A stretch of 64,000 bases of DNA from G965203045 sp965203045 (GTDB lineage: Bacteria; Pseudomonadota; Gammaproteobacteria; PS1; Pseudothioglobaceae): positions 1,240,001 through 1,304,000 of the forward strand of contig OZ241850.1 of the NCBI GenBank assembly GCA_965203045.1, written 5' to 3'. Under the pieces are notes generated by a model. It worked only from the letters and a program-made list of their open reading frames with translations, ran no database searches and was not told where the DNA came from. A program made the translations under genes and the position numbers. Shown here in pieces: positions 50,001-56,870 of the stretch (the stretch's first letter is position 1; every line of letters starts with the position of its first letter).

Positions 50001-53000
50001 TAGTCTTAGTGTAAGTGGTGCAACTGCAACCGATGTTGGCAACTACAATATAGACCTAGTACTTATAGGCGCTGCTAGTCGCAACTACCGCCTAAGCACA
50101 ACTACTCTTAGCTGGTCAATTATAAAAGCAGATCAAAGCCAATTTAGTCTAGGGGCTGATACAACTATAACATTTGGTGAAGGCTTAAGCCGTCCAGCAA
50201 CAGGTGTCTCTGCTACTGTTGCTAGTAGTTATGGCTCGTCTAACCCTAGTGTTGCAATGGTGGCTACAAACGGTGATATTACAACAATTGGCATTGGCAG
50301 CACTATCATTAGCGCCACCAACACTGGTGATAATAATTACAACTCTGCAGCTGATAGCTATACACTAAATGTTGTCCAACTAACATTAACTATTGCCACT
50401 AGCAGCACTACTATTATTTATACTGGTGCTGCTATTGCAGTAACTACCACTATTACCAATCTTGTTAGTGGGTATGAGCGGGTGAGCCTTACCATAAATG
50501 GCGACCAAACAGCAACCAATACTGGTGATTACTCTTTTGATATTAGCGCTATTGAAGGTAGTGATAGTCCTAACTACATACTAATCCCAACAACTATTAG
50601 CTGGACAATAGACCCAGCTGAGCAATCCGAACTAGATATTACCGGCAATGCCACCAGACTCATGGTAGGACAAACAACCATCGCAACTGCTACTAATGAC
50701 CAACCACAAGGCACACTGACAATCATCTCTAGTGAAGCTGGTATTGCCACAATTAACGCTAGCACCATAATCGCTAGTAATGTTGGCATAACTACTATTA
50801 CCATCACCAAACAAGTTGCTAACCACAACGATATTAGCGCTAGTTATCAACTGGTAGTTATCCAAAATACCACAACCCCTATTGATGCTGGTGATGACAG
50901 GACTGCCACCTATACTCCAAATGGCGCTCTAAGCGCTCAAGCGCCAACTAATACCCAAGGCAGAATAATTAGCTACGCCGTAAATCCAATAGATAGTGAT
51001 GTTGCAATAATTAACATAAATACCGGCGCTATCACTATTACAAACGTCGGTACAGTCAGCATTGTAGTCAGTGCTGTTGCAACCACTAATTATGCCACAT
51101 CAACCGATACTTACCTACTAACCATTAACCAAGCAACCCAAGAACCATTTACTATAATCGCTAGCGATACTTTAATGTTTAGCGCAACTAGCGCTATTGT
51201 GGTAGTAGAGCCGGGTAGTGGTGAGGGTACTATTAGCTATGCTGCTAGCCCAAGTGGTATTATTGCTATTGATGCAAACGGCATTATTAGCGCAATCGGT
51301 ACAGGGCGGACTACCATTACTGCAACTAGGGATGGTGGCAGAAACTATCTTAGTACTAGTGCTACTCATTTACTAATAGTTGAGAGAGCAGACCAAAGCC
51401 AATTTAGCCTAGGTGCTGATACAACTATAACATTTGGTACTAGTTTTAGTCGCCCTGCAATAGGTGCCTCTGCTACTGTTGCTACTAGTTATGGCTCGTC
51501 TAATCACAATGTTGCAACGGTGGCTACAAACGGCGATATTACAATCATTGGTGTTGGCAGTACTATCATTAGCGCCACCAATACTGGTGATAATAATTAC
51601 AACTTTGCAGCTGCTAGTTATCAATTAATTATCACACAAGCCCCCCAAGACCCATTTAGTATCACTGCTAGCGATACCTTAATATTTGGCGCAACTACTA
51701 CTATTACAATAGTAGAGGGCGGTAGTGGTGATGGTGTTGTTAGTTATGATTCTAGTGATATAGCAGTTATAGCTATTACCGCTGATGGCTCTATTACCGC
51801 AACTGGTGTAGGTATAGCTACCATTACCGCTACCAAAGCAGGTGGTATAAACTATCTAGATACTAGCGATACTCACTTAATAATGGTTAGAAGAGCTAGC
51901 CAAACAAGCCTTATTATCAGTGGCAGTTTAACCTTAGCAAATGCCGCAACTGGATTTGCAAGCGCAACTGGTGGCAGTGGCACAGGGGCTATTAGTTTTA
52001 GTTCCAGCAACCCAGATATTGCAACTATTACCCAAGACGGGGTAATTACTGCAAAAAGCCTAGGCATCACTACTATTAGCGCTACTAAAAGCGGTGGGGA
52101 TAACTATCATGATACTGGTGATAATTATCTACTAACTATTGTAAACACCACGCCCACTGTTGCAAACTCAATAGCAAACCAAATTATCTCACTTAGAAAT
52201 CTATTTAATTTTATTATTCCAGCTAATACATTTAATGACCCCAATGGTGATACCTTAACTATTAGCGCTTCTAATCTGCCAGATGGTCTAATGTTTGATA
52301 GCGCTAATACCAGCATAACTGGCACTCCAACAACAGTAGGGATTTCAATTATAACTATCACCGCCGATGATGGTAATGGGGCTATGGTTAGCACTAGCTT
52401 TAGCTTGACAGTTAGTGATGACTTTATTATTATTGGCAATAATCCAAGAACTATCATCTACGGCGTTGCTAGCCAAAACATCATAGCCCAAGGCGGAGTC
52501 AGTCCAGATGGGGCGGTAACTTTTGCCTCCAGCACCCCAAGTGTTGCCAACTTTGGTGATACAAACATAGGCGAGCTAACCATATCAAGCGCTGGGACTA
52601 CAATTATAACTGCCACCAGAGAGGGCAGTGGCGAGCAAGCAAGTATTAGCATTATCATTAGTCCAAGGACTATCACCCCTACCTTCACCAGCCCACAAAC
52701 ATTTATCTATAACACCAACATAAGGACTGTGCTTATAACTATTACCAGCGGTATCATAGCGGGTGATGATGTGAGCCTTAGTATAACTGGGGCAACCGCA
52801 ACAGATGTTGGCAACTATAATATAGACCTAGGACTAATAGGTGCTAATAGCCTCAACTACCGCCTAAGCACAACTACTCTTAGCTGGTCAATTATAAAAG
52901 CAGACCAAAGCGCATTTAGTCTAGGGGCTGATACAACTATAACATTTGGTGAAGGCTTAAGCCGTCCAGTAACAGGTGTCTCTGCTACTGTTGCTAGTAG

Positions 53001-56000
53001 TTATAGTTCATCTAACCCAGACGTTGCAACGGTAACCACAAACGGCAATATTACAACCACTGGTGTTGGTAGCACTATCATTAGCGCCTCCAACACTGGT
53101 GATAATAATTATAATTCTGCAGCTGATGGCTATACACTAAATGTTGCCCAACTAACACTCACTATTGCCACTGGCAGCACTACCACTATTTATAGCGGTG
53201 CTGCTATTACAGTAACTACCACTATTACCAATCTTGTTAGTGGGCACGAGCAGGTAAGCCTCACCATAAATGGCGACCAAACAGCAACCAATGCTGGTGA
53301 TTACTCTTTTGATATTAGCGCTATTGAAGGCATTGATAGTCCTAATTACATACTAATCCCAACAACTATTAACTGGGTAGTAGCCTCAGCTCAGCAATCC
53401 GAACTAGATATTACTGGCAATGCCACCAGACTCACGGTAGGACAAACAACCACCGCAACTGCTACTAATGACCAACCACAAGGCACACTAACAATCATCT
53501 CTAGTGAAGCTGGTATTGTCACAATTGATGGCAGCACCATAACCGCTACTAATGTTGGCATAACTACTATTACCATCACCAAACAAGTTGTTAATCACAA
53601 CAACATCAGCGCCAGTTATCAACTAGTAGTTATCCAAAATACCACAGCTGCTATTGATGCTGGTGATGACAGGGTTGCCACCTATGCCCCTAGTGGCGCT
53701 TTAAGCGCTCAAACGCCAACTAATACCAGAGGCAGAGTAATTAGCTATGCCGCAGACCCAATGGATAGTGATGTTGCAATAATTAACATAAATACCGGCG
53801 CTATCACTATTACAAATGCTGGCACAGTGAGTATTATAGTCAGTGCTGCTGCAACTACTAATTATGCTGCATCAACCGATAGCTATCTACTAACTATTAA
53901 CCAAGCAAACCAAGGCACATTTACTATCACCGCTAGCGATACCTTAACATTTGGCGCAACTAGCGCTGTTGTGGTAGTAGACCCGGGTAGTGGTGATGGT
54001 ACTATTACTTACAGTTCTAGTGATATAGCAATTGCAACTATTGCCACCGATGGTATTATTACTGCAACTGGTGCGGGTGAGGCTACCATTACTGCAACTA
54101 GGGATGGTGGTAGAAACTATCTAGATACCAGCGCTACTCATCTACTAGTAGTTGAGAGAGCTGACCAGGTAGTTAGTATTATAGGTGGCACTTTAAGCAT
54201 AGACTACGCACCTGATGGCGCCACTGCTGCTGGCAGAATAGCAACTGCTAGGACCACCATTACTTATAGCTCAACTGATGAAGATGTTGCAATAGTTGGT
54301 GCTACCAGTGGTATTATTACTATTGTAAATGTTGGCACAATAAGTATTGTTGCCAGTGCTACAAGGACTAGTGGCTACAATTCTGCGGTTGCTAGTTATC
54401 AATTAATTATCGGACAAGTAGCCCAAGGTCCATTTAGTATCACTGCTAGCGATACCTTAATATTTGGTGTAACTAGCGCTGTTGTGATAGTAGAGCCGGG
54501 TAGTGGTGATGGCGTTGTTAGTTATGATTCTAGTAATATAGCAGTTATAACTATTACCGCCAATGGTATCATTACTGCAACTGGTGTAGGTGAGGCTATA
54601 ATTACCGCAACCAGAGATGGCGGTAGAAACTACCTTAACATTAGTGCTACTCACTCAATAATGGTTGAAAGAGCTGAACAAGCTGATTTTGTAATTAGCG
54701 GTAGCTCAACTTTAGCAAATGCCGCAACTAGTTTTGCAACCACAACTGGTGGTAGCGGCACAGGCGCTATTAGTTTTAGGTCCAGCAACCCAGATATTGC
54801 AACTATTACCCAAGACGGTATAATTACCGCACAAAGCTTAGGCACCACTACTATTAGCGCTACCAAAAGCGGTGGGGATAACTATCATGATATTGGTGAT
54901 AGTTATCTACTAACTATTATCAACACCACACCTACTGTTGCAAATCCTATAGCAAACCAAATTGCCTCATTTGGAAATCCATTTACTTTTACCATTCCAG
55001 CTAATACATTTAATGATGCTAATGGCGATGATCTAGCTATTAGTGTTTCTTCTTTGCCAGATGGTCTAATATTTGATAGCACTAATACCAGCATAACTGG
55101 CACCCCAGCAACAGTAGGGATTTCAACTATAACTATCACCGCCGATGATGGTAATGGGGCTATGGTTAGCACTAGCTTTAGCTTAAGAGTTAGTGATGAC
55201 TTTATTATTATTGGTAATAATCCAAGAATTATCATCTATGGTGTTGCTAGCCAAAACATCATAGCCCAAGGCGGAGTCAGTCCAGCTGGGGCAATAACTT
55301 TTGCCTCCAGCACTCCAAGTATTGCTAACTTTGGTGATGCAAACATAGGCGAGCTAACCATATTAGGTGCTGGCACTGTAATTATAACTGCCACTAGAGA
55401 GGGCAGCGGCGAACAAGCAAGTGTGAGCTTTATTGTTAGTCCAAGGACTATTACCCCAACCTTTGCTAGCTCACAAACCTTTACCTATGATACTAGCATA
55501 AGAACTGTGCTCGTAACTATTACCAGTGGCATAATAGAGGGCGATGATATTAGCTTTACCATAAGCGGCGCAACTGCAATAGATGTTGGCAACTACAATA
55601 TAGGTCTAGTGCTTACAGGTGCTTCTAGTCTCAACTACCGCTTAAGCACAACTACTCTTAGCTGGTTAATTATAAAAGCGGACCAAGTGTTAACTTATGC
55701 AAGTAATACTATATCAATAAACTACAAACCCAATAATGCTACTGCCACAAGCCAAGACCTAGCTGGCGCACAGACCACTATCAGCTACACCACCAGTCCA
55801 ACCACCAGTGATGTTGCAACTATTGATGACAGTGATATTATTACTATTTTAAATGCTGGCTCGGTAGTTATCATAGCAAGCGCTACCGAAACTAATAACT
55901 ACAACCCTGAAGCTGCTAGTTATCTGCTCATCATTAACCCCATTGACCAAGTCGGCTTTATCATTATAGTTAGTAGCCCCTTAGAGCTAGAAGCAACCAC

Positions 56001-56535
56001 AACTGCAACCGCAGTTGGCGGACAAAGCACAGGCGCTATTAGTTTTACCTCTAGCAACCCAGCTGTTGCAATTATCGCCCAAGACGGTTTAATTAGCGCC
56101 CAAAGTTTAGGCACTACTACTATAAGTGCAACCAGAGAGGGCGGTAGAAACTATAATGATATTAGTGATAGTGCTTTGCTAGAAGTAGTTGTTCGTTTCA
56201 CTTTAGATATTGACGGTGACGGTAGCAAGCTAACTACTACTGATGGTATTTTAATCATTAGGTATTTAACAAGCACTAACACATTTACCACTACTGGTGC
56301 AACTACAACAGATGCAGTAATGGATGCACAAGCTATTAAAAATAGTTTAGCAGCTGCTTATCAAGGCAATATTTTAGATGTTGATGGCGACGGGACAACA
56401 GAAGCAAGCAGCGATGGTATGTTAATTATGCGCTACCTAGCAGACCAAGAAAATCTTAATGTTGGCGGTTTGGTTGGAAGTAGCCCAACAAGAAGTCCTG
56501 AGGAAATTAGAGAGTACCTTGAAGATATATATTGA
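35041..56535 (+). CDS. Giant exported repeat protein with NHL propellers nested in Ig-like domains, cadherin-, MBG/Big_2-like and dockerin-like domains
   Basis: 7164 residues. Signal peptide 1-26 (ends MANA). An IPT-like domain (27-120). Six units start at residues 127, 640, 1150, 1662, 2175 and 2690; in each, a He_PIG-type domain (VFTSTPIISA...LYQYSLSASD...LPSWLAID) is interrupted by six NHL repeats (GVAIDASGNIIVAD...IRxI) and resumes at GTPSCxDIG...DITVxDDGSC. Units 1-5 are followed by a cadherin-like domain (TNLALS...FSIVGG-DSASFSI). From ~3090 to ~7050 run IPT-, MBG/YDG-, Big_2- and He_PIG-like domains in a ~925-residue super-repeat. Residues ~7054-7150 form two dockerin-like calcium loops (DIDGDGSKLTTTDGIL, DVDGDGTTEASSDGML). 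No LPXTG, RTX or C-terminal membrane helix. Two cysteines per unit, few elsewhere. Likely a secreted or surface adhesin/interaction protein; the export route is unknown. Confidence 0.85.
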   Translation: MRTILSRITVITLFLLSSLSIMANADRFSFATITDVRLNTLIISNVATITGFDSTVSIRIEGGTYIIGAGNPTSTNGAIIAGATVAVQVLSSSEFNTQTVATLTVGSGNSVTSAIFSVTTRPAPSSPVFTSTPIISARVNSLYRYNLDASDADSNNLIFSAASGTELPNWLAIDLFVTTLAGKGLAGSDDGTTSIASFNSPAGVAIDASGNIIVADTINHRIRSITPGGVVTTIAGAGPTGATSGSFADGASATARFRSPRGVAIDASGNIIIADVGNHRIRNIAPDGMVTTIAGSETSFADGASATARFNNPVGVAVDASGNIIIADTNNHRIRRISAGGTVTTIAGSSADFADGASATAMFFSPTGIAIDALGNIIVADSINSLIRRISTDDIVSTIAGSVTGFADGASATAKFSFPTSVAIDISGNTIVVDTGNNRIRNISPDGIVTTIAGSGTGFADGVSATAKFWSPTDIAIDAGGNIIVADQVNNRIRKIDKNNLIGTPSCSDIGIYGLELIVSDGELQSSQSFDITVTDDGSCGAIPTNLTLSTTTIFEGILVNSIIATISADDNNPASLTFSIIGGEDSASFSISGGNQLVIDHSPDSEVQNIYEIIISVSDAVHIATKSFEINVVGTESIPVFTSVPIISAKANSLYQYSLSASDVDSANLVFSVAPGTVLPSWLVIDAFVTTVAGDGSRDDDDGATSTASFDLPRSVAIDANGNIIVADANNHRIRSISTEGVVRTIAGSSTSGFVNGASATAKFSSPRGVTIDAFGNIIVADRNNHSIRKITPDGIVTTIAGSNTFGTTDGASVTARFRSPIGVAIDVLGNIIVTDQNNHRIRSIDPDGMVSTIAGSGIGSTDGARAAAKFNQPWGVTIDALGNIIVADSRNNRIRSISADDMVRTIAGSNTGFTDSTSIAARFNNPTGVAVDAGGNIIVADSRNNRIRSIAPDGVVTTIAGSSAGFTDGVASNAEFFRPVGVAIDASGNIIIADQSNSRIRKIDKNNLVGTPSCNDIGIHNLDLSVNDGIFQNLQSFDITVVDDGSCGIIPTNLALNVTTIVESILANSVIATISATATNPLNPFEFSIVGGRDSASFSISAGNQLVIDHSPDFDAQNSYEIIIGVSDTVHIATKSFEINVVATESIPVFTSTPIITTRARSLYQYNLSASDAEGGNFVFSAAPDTELPSWLAIDAVVTTLAGTGSPGDDNGASATAEFNSPTGVAIDASGNIIVADSNNSRIRGISLGGMVSTIAGNGEFSFVDGASDTASFRSPRGVTIDASGNIIVADRNNNRIRSIDASGVVNTIAGSGEFSFVDGASDTASFRSPTGVAIGALGNIVVADSNNHRIRNISPDGTVTTIAGGESGFADGASATAEFSSPVGVAIDTGVNIIIADASNHSIRNITLDGTVTTIAGISRGFTDGASATAEFSSPVGVAIDGVGNIIVADNNNHSIRSIAPDGTVTTVAGSSLGFADGIGGDAQFFGPFGIAIDASGNIIVADQNNHSIRKIDRNNFILVGTPSCDDIGTYNLELIVSDGEFQSSQIFDINVADDGSCGIIPTNLALSVTAIVENILANSIIATISAYDSDNPASLTFSIVGGRDSASFSISGDNQLVIDHSPDFDTQNSYEIIISASDTVHIATKSFEINVVATESIPIFTSTPIISAKTNSLYQYSLSASDVEGGNFVFSAAPDSDSPIWLAIGAAVTTLAGDGSRDDDDGATSTASFDLPRSVAIDAIGNIIVADANNHRIRSISTEGVVRTIAGSSTSGFVNGASTTARFNSPRDVTIDALGNIIVADRGNHSIRKITPDGMVSTIAGSNTVGSADGASATARFSSPIGVTIDAFGNIIVTDQNNHRIRSIDPDGMVSTIAGSDIGFADGASATAEFDRPWGVTIDVLGNIIVADSANNRIRSISTDGIVSTIAGSNTVGTADGASATARFNNPTGVAVDAGGNIIVTDSRNNRIRSIDPDGIVTTIAGSSAGFTDGVASNAEFFRPVGVAIDASGNIIIADQSNSRIRQIDRNNFTLVGTPSCDDIGIYNLKFTVSDGTFQSAQSFDITILDDGSCGVIPTNLALSAITIIESIPTSSVIAIINATATNPLDVFKFSIVGGRDSASFSISGGNQLVIDHSPNFDVQSSYEIIIGVSDTLHIATKSFEIDVVATESIPAFTSTPIISAKTNSLYQYSLSASDVEGGNFIFSAAPDSDSPIWLVIGAAVTTLAGDGSRDDDDGATSTASFDLPRSVAIDASGNIIVADANNHRIRSISMEGVVSTIAGSSTSGFVNGASTTARFNSPRDVAIDALGNIIVTDRGNHSIRKITPDGMVSTIAGSNTGSFVNGASATARFRSPTGVTIDAFGNIIVTDQNNHRIRSIDPDGMVSTIAGSDIGFADGASATAEFDRPWGVTIDVLGNIIVADSANNRIRSISTDGIVSTIAGSNTVGTADGASATARFNNPTGVAVDAGGNIIVTDSRNNRIRSIDPDGIVTTIAGSSAGFTDGVASNAEFFRPVGVAIDASGNIIIADQSNSRIRQIDRNNFTLVGTPSCDDIGIYNLKFTVSDGTFQSAQSFDIAVADDGSCGAIPTNLSLSVTTIIENIATNSIIATISADDSDNPASLTFSIVGGEDGADFSIASGNQLVIDHSPNFEDQSSYEIIIGVSDTLHIATRSFVVNVVDIVNEIAPVFTSAPITTVRVNSLYQYILDASDVDSSNFIFSVAPEIELPSWLAIVAFVTTLAGDGIEGSDDGATSTASFSAPSGVVVDASGDIIVTDSNNHRIRRISTDGTVSTIAGSEFGFVDGVSTTARFASPTGVAIDASGDIIVADQGNHRIRRISTGGTVSTIAGSSQGFTDGIGSNAQFDTPIDVAIDSSGDIIVADTNNSRIRRINSDREVSTIITNQFIGGNSSVVILNFPTSVAIDVGGNIIVISGHTIYRISLDDIVSTVAGSDMSGFVDGIGSNAQFDTPIDIAIDSSGDVIVADTNNGRIRRISSSAEVRTIITSQFIDGDRFNYPAGVAIDASENIIVADRNNNRIRKIGRSSLVGTPLSCDNIGTYDLELIVSDGELRSSQSFNIRVISDGSCFLVAPFSFDAINDAAPRTIVTSDAIIVATNTQDPQSTFTISIEGSNGRYSINDGSYTDLSGVVNIGDSVRVQIVTSNQPNSSKTATVTIDNIAAAFTVTTTNFIIIGGDSTASYSDLPITISATNSDITTIPIIWTSSATNVVSFSNPNIGLITIVNAGSALITARQGDNEANIVFTVEPLTLTPIFASSQSFIYNTSMRTVFATITSGIVVGDDISLSISGATATDVGNYNIDLALIGTDSQNYRLSTDTLSWSIIKADQSAFNLGADTTIVFGNSLSRSATGVSATISAISYGSSNPSVATVATNGDITTTGVGSTIISAINTGDNNYNSASDSYTLNVAQLTLTIAIGSTTNIYSGAAIIVTTTITNLVSGYELVSLIINGDQIATNAGDYSFDISAIEGSDSPNYILIPTTISWTIVPARQSELDITGNATRLMVGQITTATATNNQPQGTLTIISSETGITTINASTITAINVGITTITITKQVANYNNISNSYQLVVIQNTTTPIDAGDDRTATYIPSGIISPQIPTNAQDRVISYAINPIDSDVVTIDSNSGVITIINVGTVNIIASAATTTNYAASTDSYLLTINQAIQGTFTITASDTLTFGTTSAIVVVDLGSGDGTITYDSSDIAIATITVAGIITATGVGEAIITATRDGGRNYLNTSATHSLVVERAEQANFVISGSSTLANAATGFASATGGSGTGAISFASTNSDVATISQDGIITAQSLGTTTISAIKSGGDNYHDISGSYLLTITNTTPTVTNLIPNQIASLGNLFTFPIPANTFNDANGDTLTISVSALPPSLTFDGINSITGIPATLGISTITITADDGNGAMVSTSFSLRVSDDFIIVGNNPRNIVYGAASQNIIAQGGVSPTGAITFASSTPSITSFSDTNIGELTISSAGTAIIIATREGSGEQASISFIVSPRTITPTFASSQTFIYNTNIRTVLITITSGIVGTDDVSLSISGTATATDVGNYNIDLVLIGTASRNYRLSTTTLSWSIIKADQSQFSLGADTTIIFGEGLSRRAIGVSTTVASSYGSSNPDVATVDTNGDITTTGIGSTIISATSIGDNNYNSAADSYTLNVAPLTLTIAIGSTTTIYTGAAIIVTTTITNLVSGYELVSLTINGDQIATNAGDYSFNISAIEGSDSPNYILIPITISWTIDPAQQSELDITGNATRLMVGQTTIATATNDQPQGTLTISASEAGIATINGSTITASNVGITTITITKQVANHNDISASYQLVVIQNTTAAIDAGDDRTATYTPNGALSAQTPTNTQGRVISYAVDPIASDVATININTGAITITNAGTVSIVVSAAATTNYAASTDSYLLTINQAAQEPFTITASDTLIFGATSAIVVVDPGSGDGTITYDSSDIAIATITTDGIITAIGAGEATITATRDGGRNYLDTSATHLLVVERADQVVSIIGGTLSIDYAPNGATAVGRTATAQTTITYSSTDEDVAIVGATSGIITIVNVGTVNIVASATRTSGYNSAVASYQLIIRQVAQGPFSINASDTLIFGATSAVVIVDLGSGDGVVSYDSSNIAVITITADGIITATGVGEATITATKAGGINYLDTSDTHLITVRRASQTSLIISGNSTLANAATGFATATGGSGTGVISFRSSNPDVATITQDGIISAQSLGTTTISATKSGGDNYRDIGASYLLTIVNTTPTVINPITNQTAPLRNPFTFTIPANTFNDANGDTLTISVSNLPDGLMFDSANTSITGTPATVGISTITITADDGNGAMVSTSFSLAVSDDFIIIGNNPRTIIYGVASQNIVAQGGASLTGAITFVSSTPSIANFGDANIGVLTILGVGTAIITATRDGTGEQASISFIVSPRTITPTFASSQTFIYNTNIRTVLATITNGIVGTDDVSLSVSGATATDVGNYNIDLVLIGAASRNYRLSTTTLSWSIIKADQSQFSLGADTTITFGEGLSRPATGVSATVASSYGSSNPSVAMVATNGDITTIGIGSTIISATNTGDNNYNSAADSYTLNVVQLTLTIATSSTTIIYTGAAIAVTTTITNLVSGYERVSLTINGDQTATNTGDYSFDISAIEGSDSPNYILIPTTISWTIDPAEQSELDITGNATRLMVGQTTIATATNDQPQGTLTIISSEAGIATINASTIIASNVGITTITITKQVANHNDISASYQLVVIQNTTTPIDAGDDRTATYTPNGALSAQAPTNTQGRIISYAVNPIDSDVAIININTGAITITNVGTVSIVVSAVATTNYATSTDTYLLTINQATQEPFTIIASDTLMFSATSAIVVVEPGSGEGTISYAASPSGIIAIDANGIISAIGTGRTTITATRDGGRNYLSTSATHLLIVERADQSQFSLGADTTITFGTSFSRPAIGASATVATSYGSSNHNVATVATNGDITIIGVGSTIISATNTGDNNYNFAAASYQLIITQAPQDPFSITASDTLIFGATTTITIVEGGSGDGVVSYDSSDIAVIAITADGSITATGVGIATITATKAGGINYLDTSDTHLIMVRRASQTSLIISGSLTLANAATGFASATGGSGTGAISFSSSNPDIATITQDGVITAKSLGITTISATKSGGDNYHDTGDNYLLTIVNTTPTVANSIANQIISLRNLFNFIIPANTFNDPNGDTLTISASNLPDGLMFDSANTSITGTPTTVGISIITITADDGNGAMVSTSFSLTVSDDFIIIGNNPRTIIYGVASQNIIAQGGVSPDGAVTFASSTPSVANFGDTNIGELTISSAGTTIITATREGSGEQASISIIISPRTITPTFTSPQTFIYNTNIRTVLITITSGIIAGDDVSLSITGATATDVGNYNIDLGLIGANSLNYRLSTTTLSWSIIKADQSAFSLGADTTITFGEGLSRPVTGVSATVASSYSSSNPDVATVTTNGNITTTGVGSTIISASNTGDNNYNSAADGYTLNVAQLTLTIATGSTTTIYSGAAITVTTTITNLVSGHEQVSLTINGDQTATNAGDYSFDISAIEGIDSPNYILIPTTINWVVASAQQSELDITGNATRLTVGQTTTATATNDQPQGTLTIISSEAGIVTIDGSTITATNVGITTITITKQVVNHNNISASYQLVVIQNTTAAIDAGDDRVATYAPSGALSAQTPTNTRGRVISYAADPMDSDVAIININTGAITITNAGTVSIIVSAAATTNYAASTDSYLLTINQANQGTFTITASDTLTFGATSAVVVVDPGSGDGTITYSSSDIAIATIATDGIITATGAGEATITATRDGGRNYLDTSATHLLVVERADQVVSIIGGTLSIDYAPDGATAAGRIATARTTITYSSTDEDVAIVGATSGIITIVNVGTISIVASATRTSGYNSAVASYQLIIGQVAQGPFSITASDTLIFGVTSAVVIVEPGSGDGVVSYDSSNIAVITITANGIITATGVGEAIITATRDGGRNYLNISATHSIMVERAEQADFVISGSSTLANAATSFATTTGGSGTGAISFRSSNPDIATITQDGIITAQSLGTTTISATKSGGDNYHDIGDSYLLTIINTTPTVANPIANQIASFGNPFTFTIPANTFNDANGDDLAISVSSLPDGLIFDSTNTSITGTPATVGISTITITADDGNGAMVSTSFSLRVSDDFIIIGNNPRIIIYGVASQNIIAQGGVSPAGAITFASSTPSIANFGDANIGELTILGAGTVIITATREGSGEQASVSFIVSPRTITPTFASSQTFTYDTSIRTVLVTITSGIIEGDDISFTISGATAIDVGNYNIGLVLTGASSLNYRLSTTTLSWLIIKADQVLTYASNTISINYKPNNATATSQDLAGAQTTISYTTSPTTSDVATIDDSDIITILNAGSVVIIASATETNNYNPEAASYLLIINPIDQVGFIIIVSSPLELEATTTATAVGGQSTGAISFTSSNPAVAIIAQDGLISAQSLGTTTISATREGGRNYNDISDSALLEVVVRFTLDIDGDGSKLTTTDGILIIRYLTSTNTFTTTGATTTDAVMDAQAIKNSLAAAYQGNILDVDGDGTTEASSDGMLIMRYLADQENLNVGGLVGSSPTRSPEEIREYLEDIY
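35419..44307 (+). repeat. Six tandem ~1.54-kb units (He_PIG with nested six-repeat NHL propeller)
   Basis: Unit starts at 35419, 36958, 38488, 40024, 41563 and 43108; spacings 1539, 1530, 1536, 1539 and 1545 bases, all multiples of three. Each unit carries exactly six NHL repeats (36 in all). The NHL stretch in unit 1 occupies about residues 176-500, between the LPNWLAID and the IGTPSC segments of the host domain. Confidence 0.85.
40575..42777 (+). repeat. 664-bp identical direct repeat between units 4 and 5
   Basis: 40575-41238 and 42114-42777 appear identical base for base, offset 1539. Differences resume on both sides (AATAGG versus AACAGG upstream; GATATTAC versus GATATTGC downstream). 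Units 4 and 5 also share most of the rest, indicating a recent duplication or gene conversion, or a place where assembly could go wrong. Confidence 0.85.
44880..55680 (+). repeat. ~2.78-kb super-repeat of MBG/YDG-, Big_2- and He_PIG-like domains
   Basis: The NTTPTV anchor recurs with its proline codon at 46603, 49381, 52153 and 54931 (spacings 2778, 2772, 2778). The TPxFASxQxF anchor recurs five times (about 44860, 47130, 49908, 52680, 55452). Within each period are an MBG/YDG-like pair (YNIDLxLIG...LSWSIIKADQS), Big_2-like blocks (SSNPDVATITQDG) and one He_PIG-like block (IPANTFNDANGDTL). Confidence 0.8.
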
Positions 56536-56589
56536 ATCAAAGATTATTAGGGCTAAAGTTATCAAAACGACATTTATAAAAGACTTACA

Positions 56590-56870
56590 TCTTAAGCGGT
56601 GCAATTATAACCGATATCAGCAACTACAATACTAAACTTAGCACTGGAAAGCACTTGGTATTTTAATTATCATATTTTTAACAAGTTCTACTAATACCAT
56701 AGATACCACTGACGCAACTACAATTGATGCACAAAGAGATAACACGCAAATACTTGAATTTTTACAAAGAGGCTATAATAGATTAAATGTTGATAATGAC
56801 AATAGTTATGCTACTTAATACTGATAGTGTATTAATTATGCGTTCACTAATTATGGCTGATAGTTCTAGC
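56590..56870 (+). pseudogene. Third remnant of a giant-gene C-terminus
   Basis: Just after the giant gene, ILSGAIITDISNYNTKLSTG resembles an MBG-like segment and GILIIIFLTSSTNTIDTTDA plus RDNTQILEFLQRGYNRLNVD resembles the dockerin-like end. It is closer to the end of the decayed upstream copy (ILEFLQRGYTRLNID) than to the intact gene's own end. It has frameshifts and stops, and it runs into the last codons of glmM on the other strand (stop at 56847). Confidence 0.75.

Noticed and set aside
35331..55235. Many antisense and out-of-frame open stretches of 60-300 codons across the giant gene
   Set aside because: They repeat with the sense repeats, are low-complexity (Asn/Ser/Ile or Leu/Val/Pro-rich) and lack any start context; they arise because repetitive AT-rich codons leave the other frames open.
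35041..56535. RTX toxin or YD-repeat toxin as identity of the giant gene
   Set aside because: No GGxGxDxxx nonapeptides, no YD repeats and no toxin domain could be seen; the calcium loops at the end are dockerin-like, not RTX.
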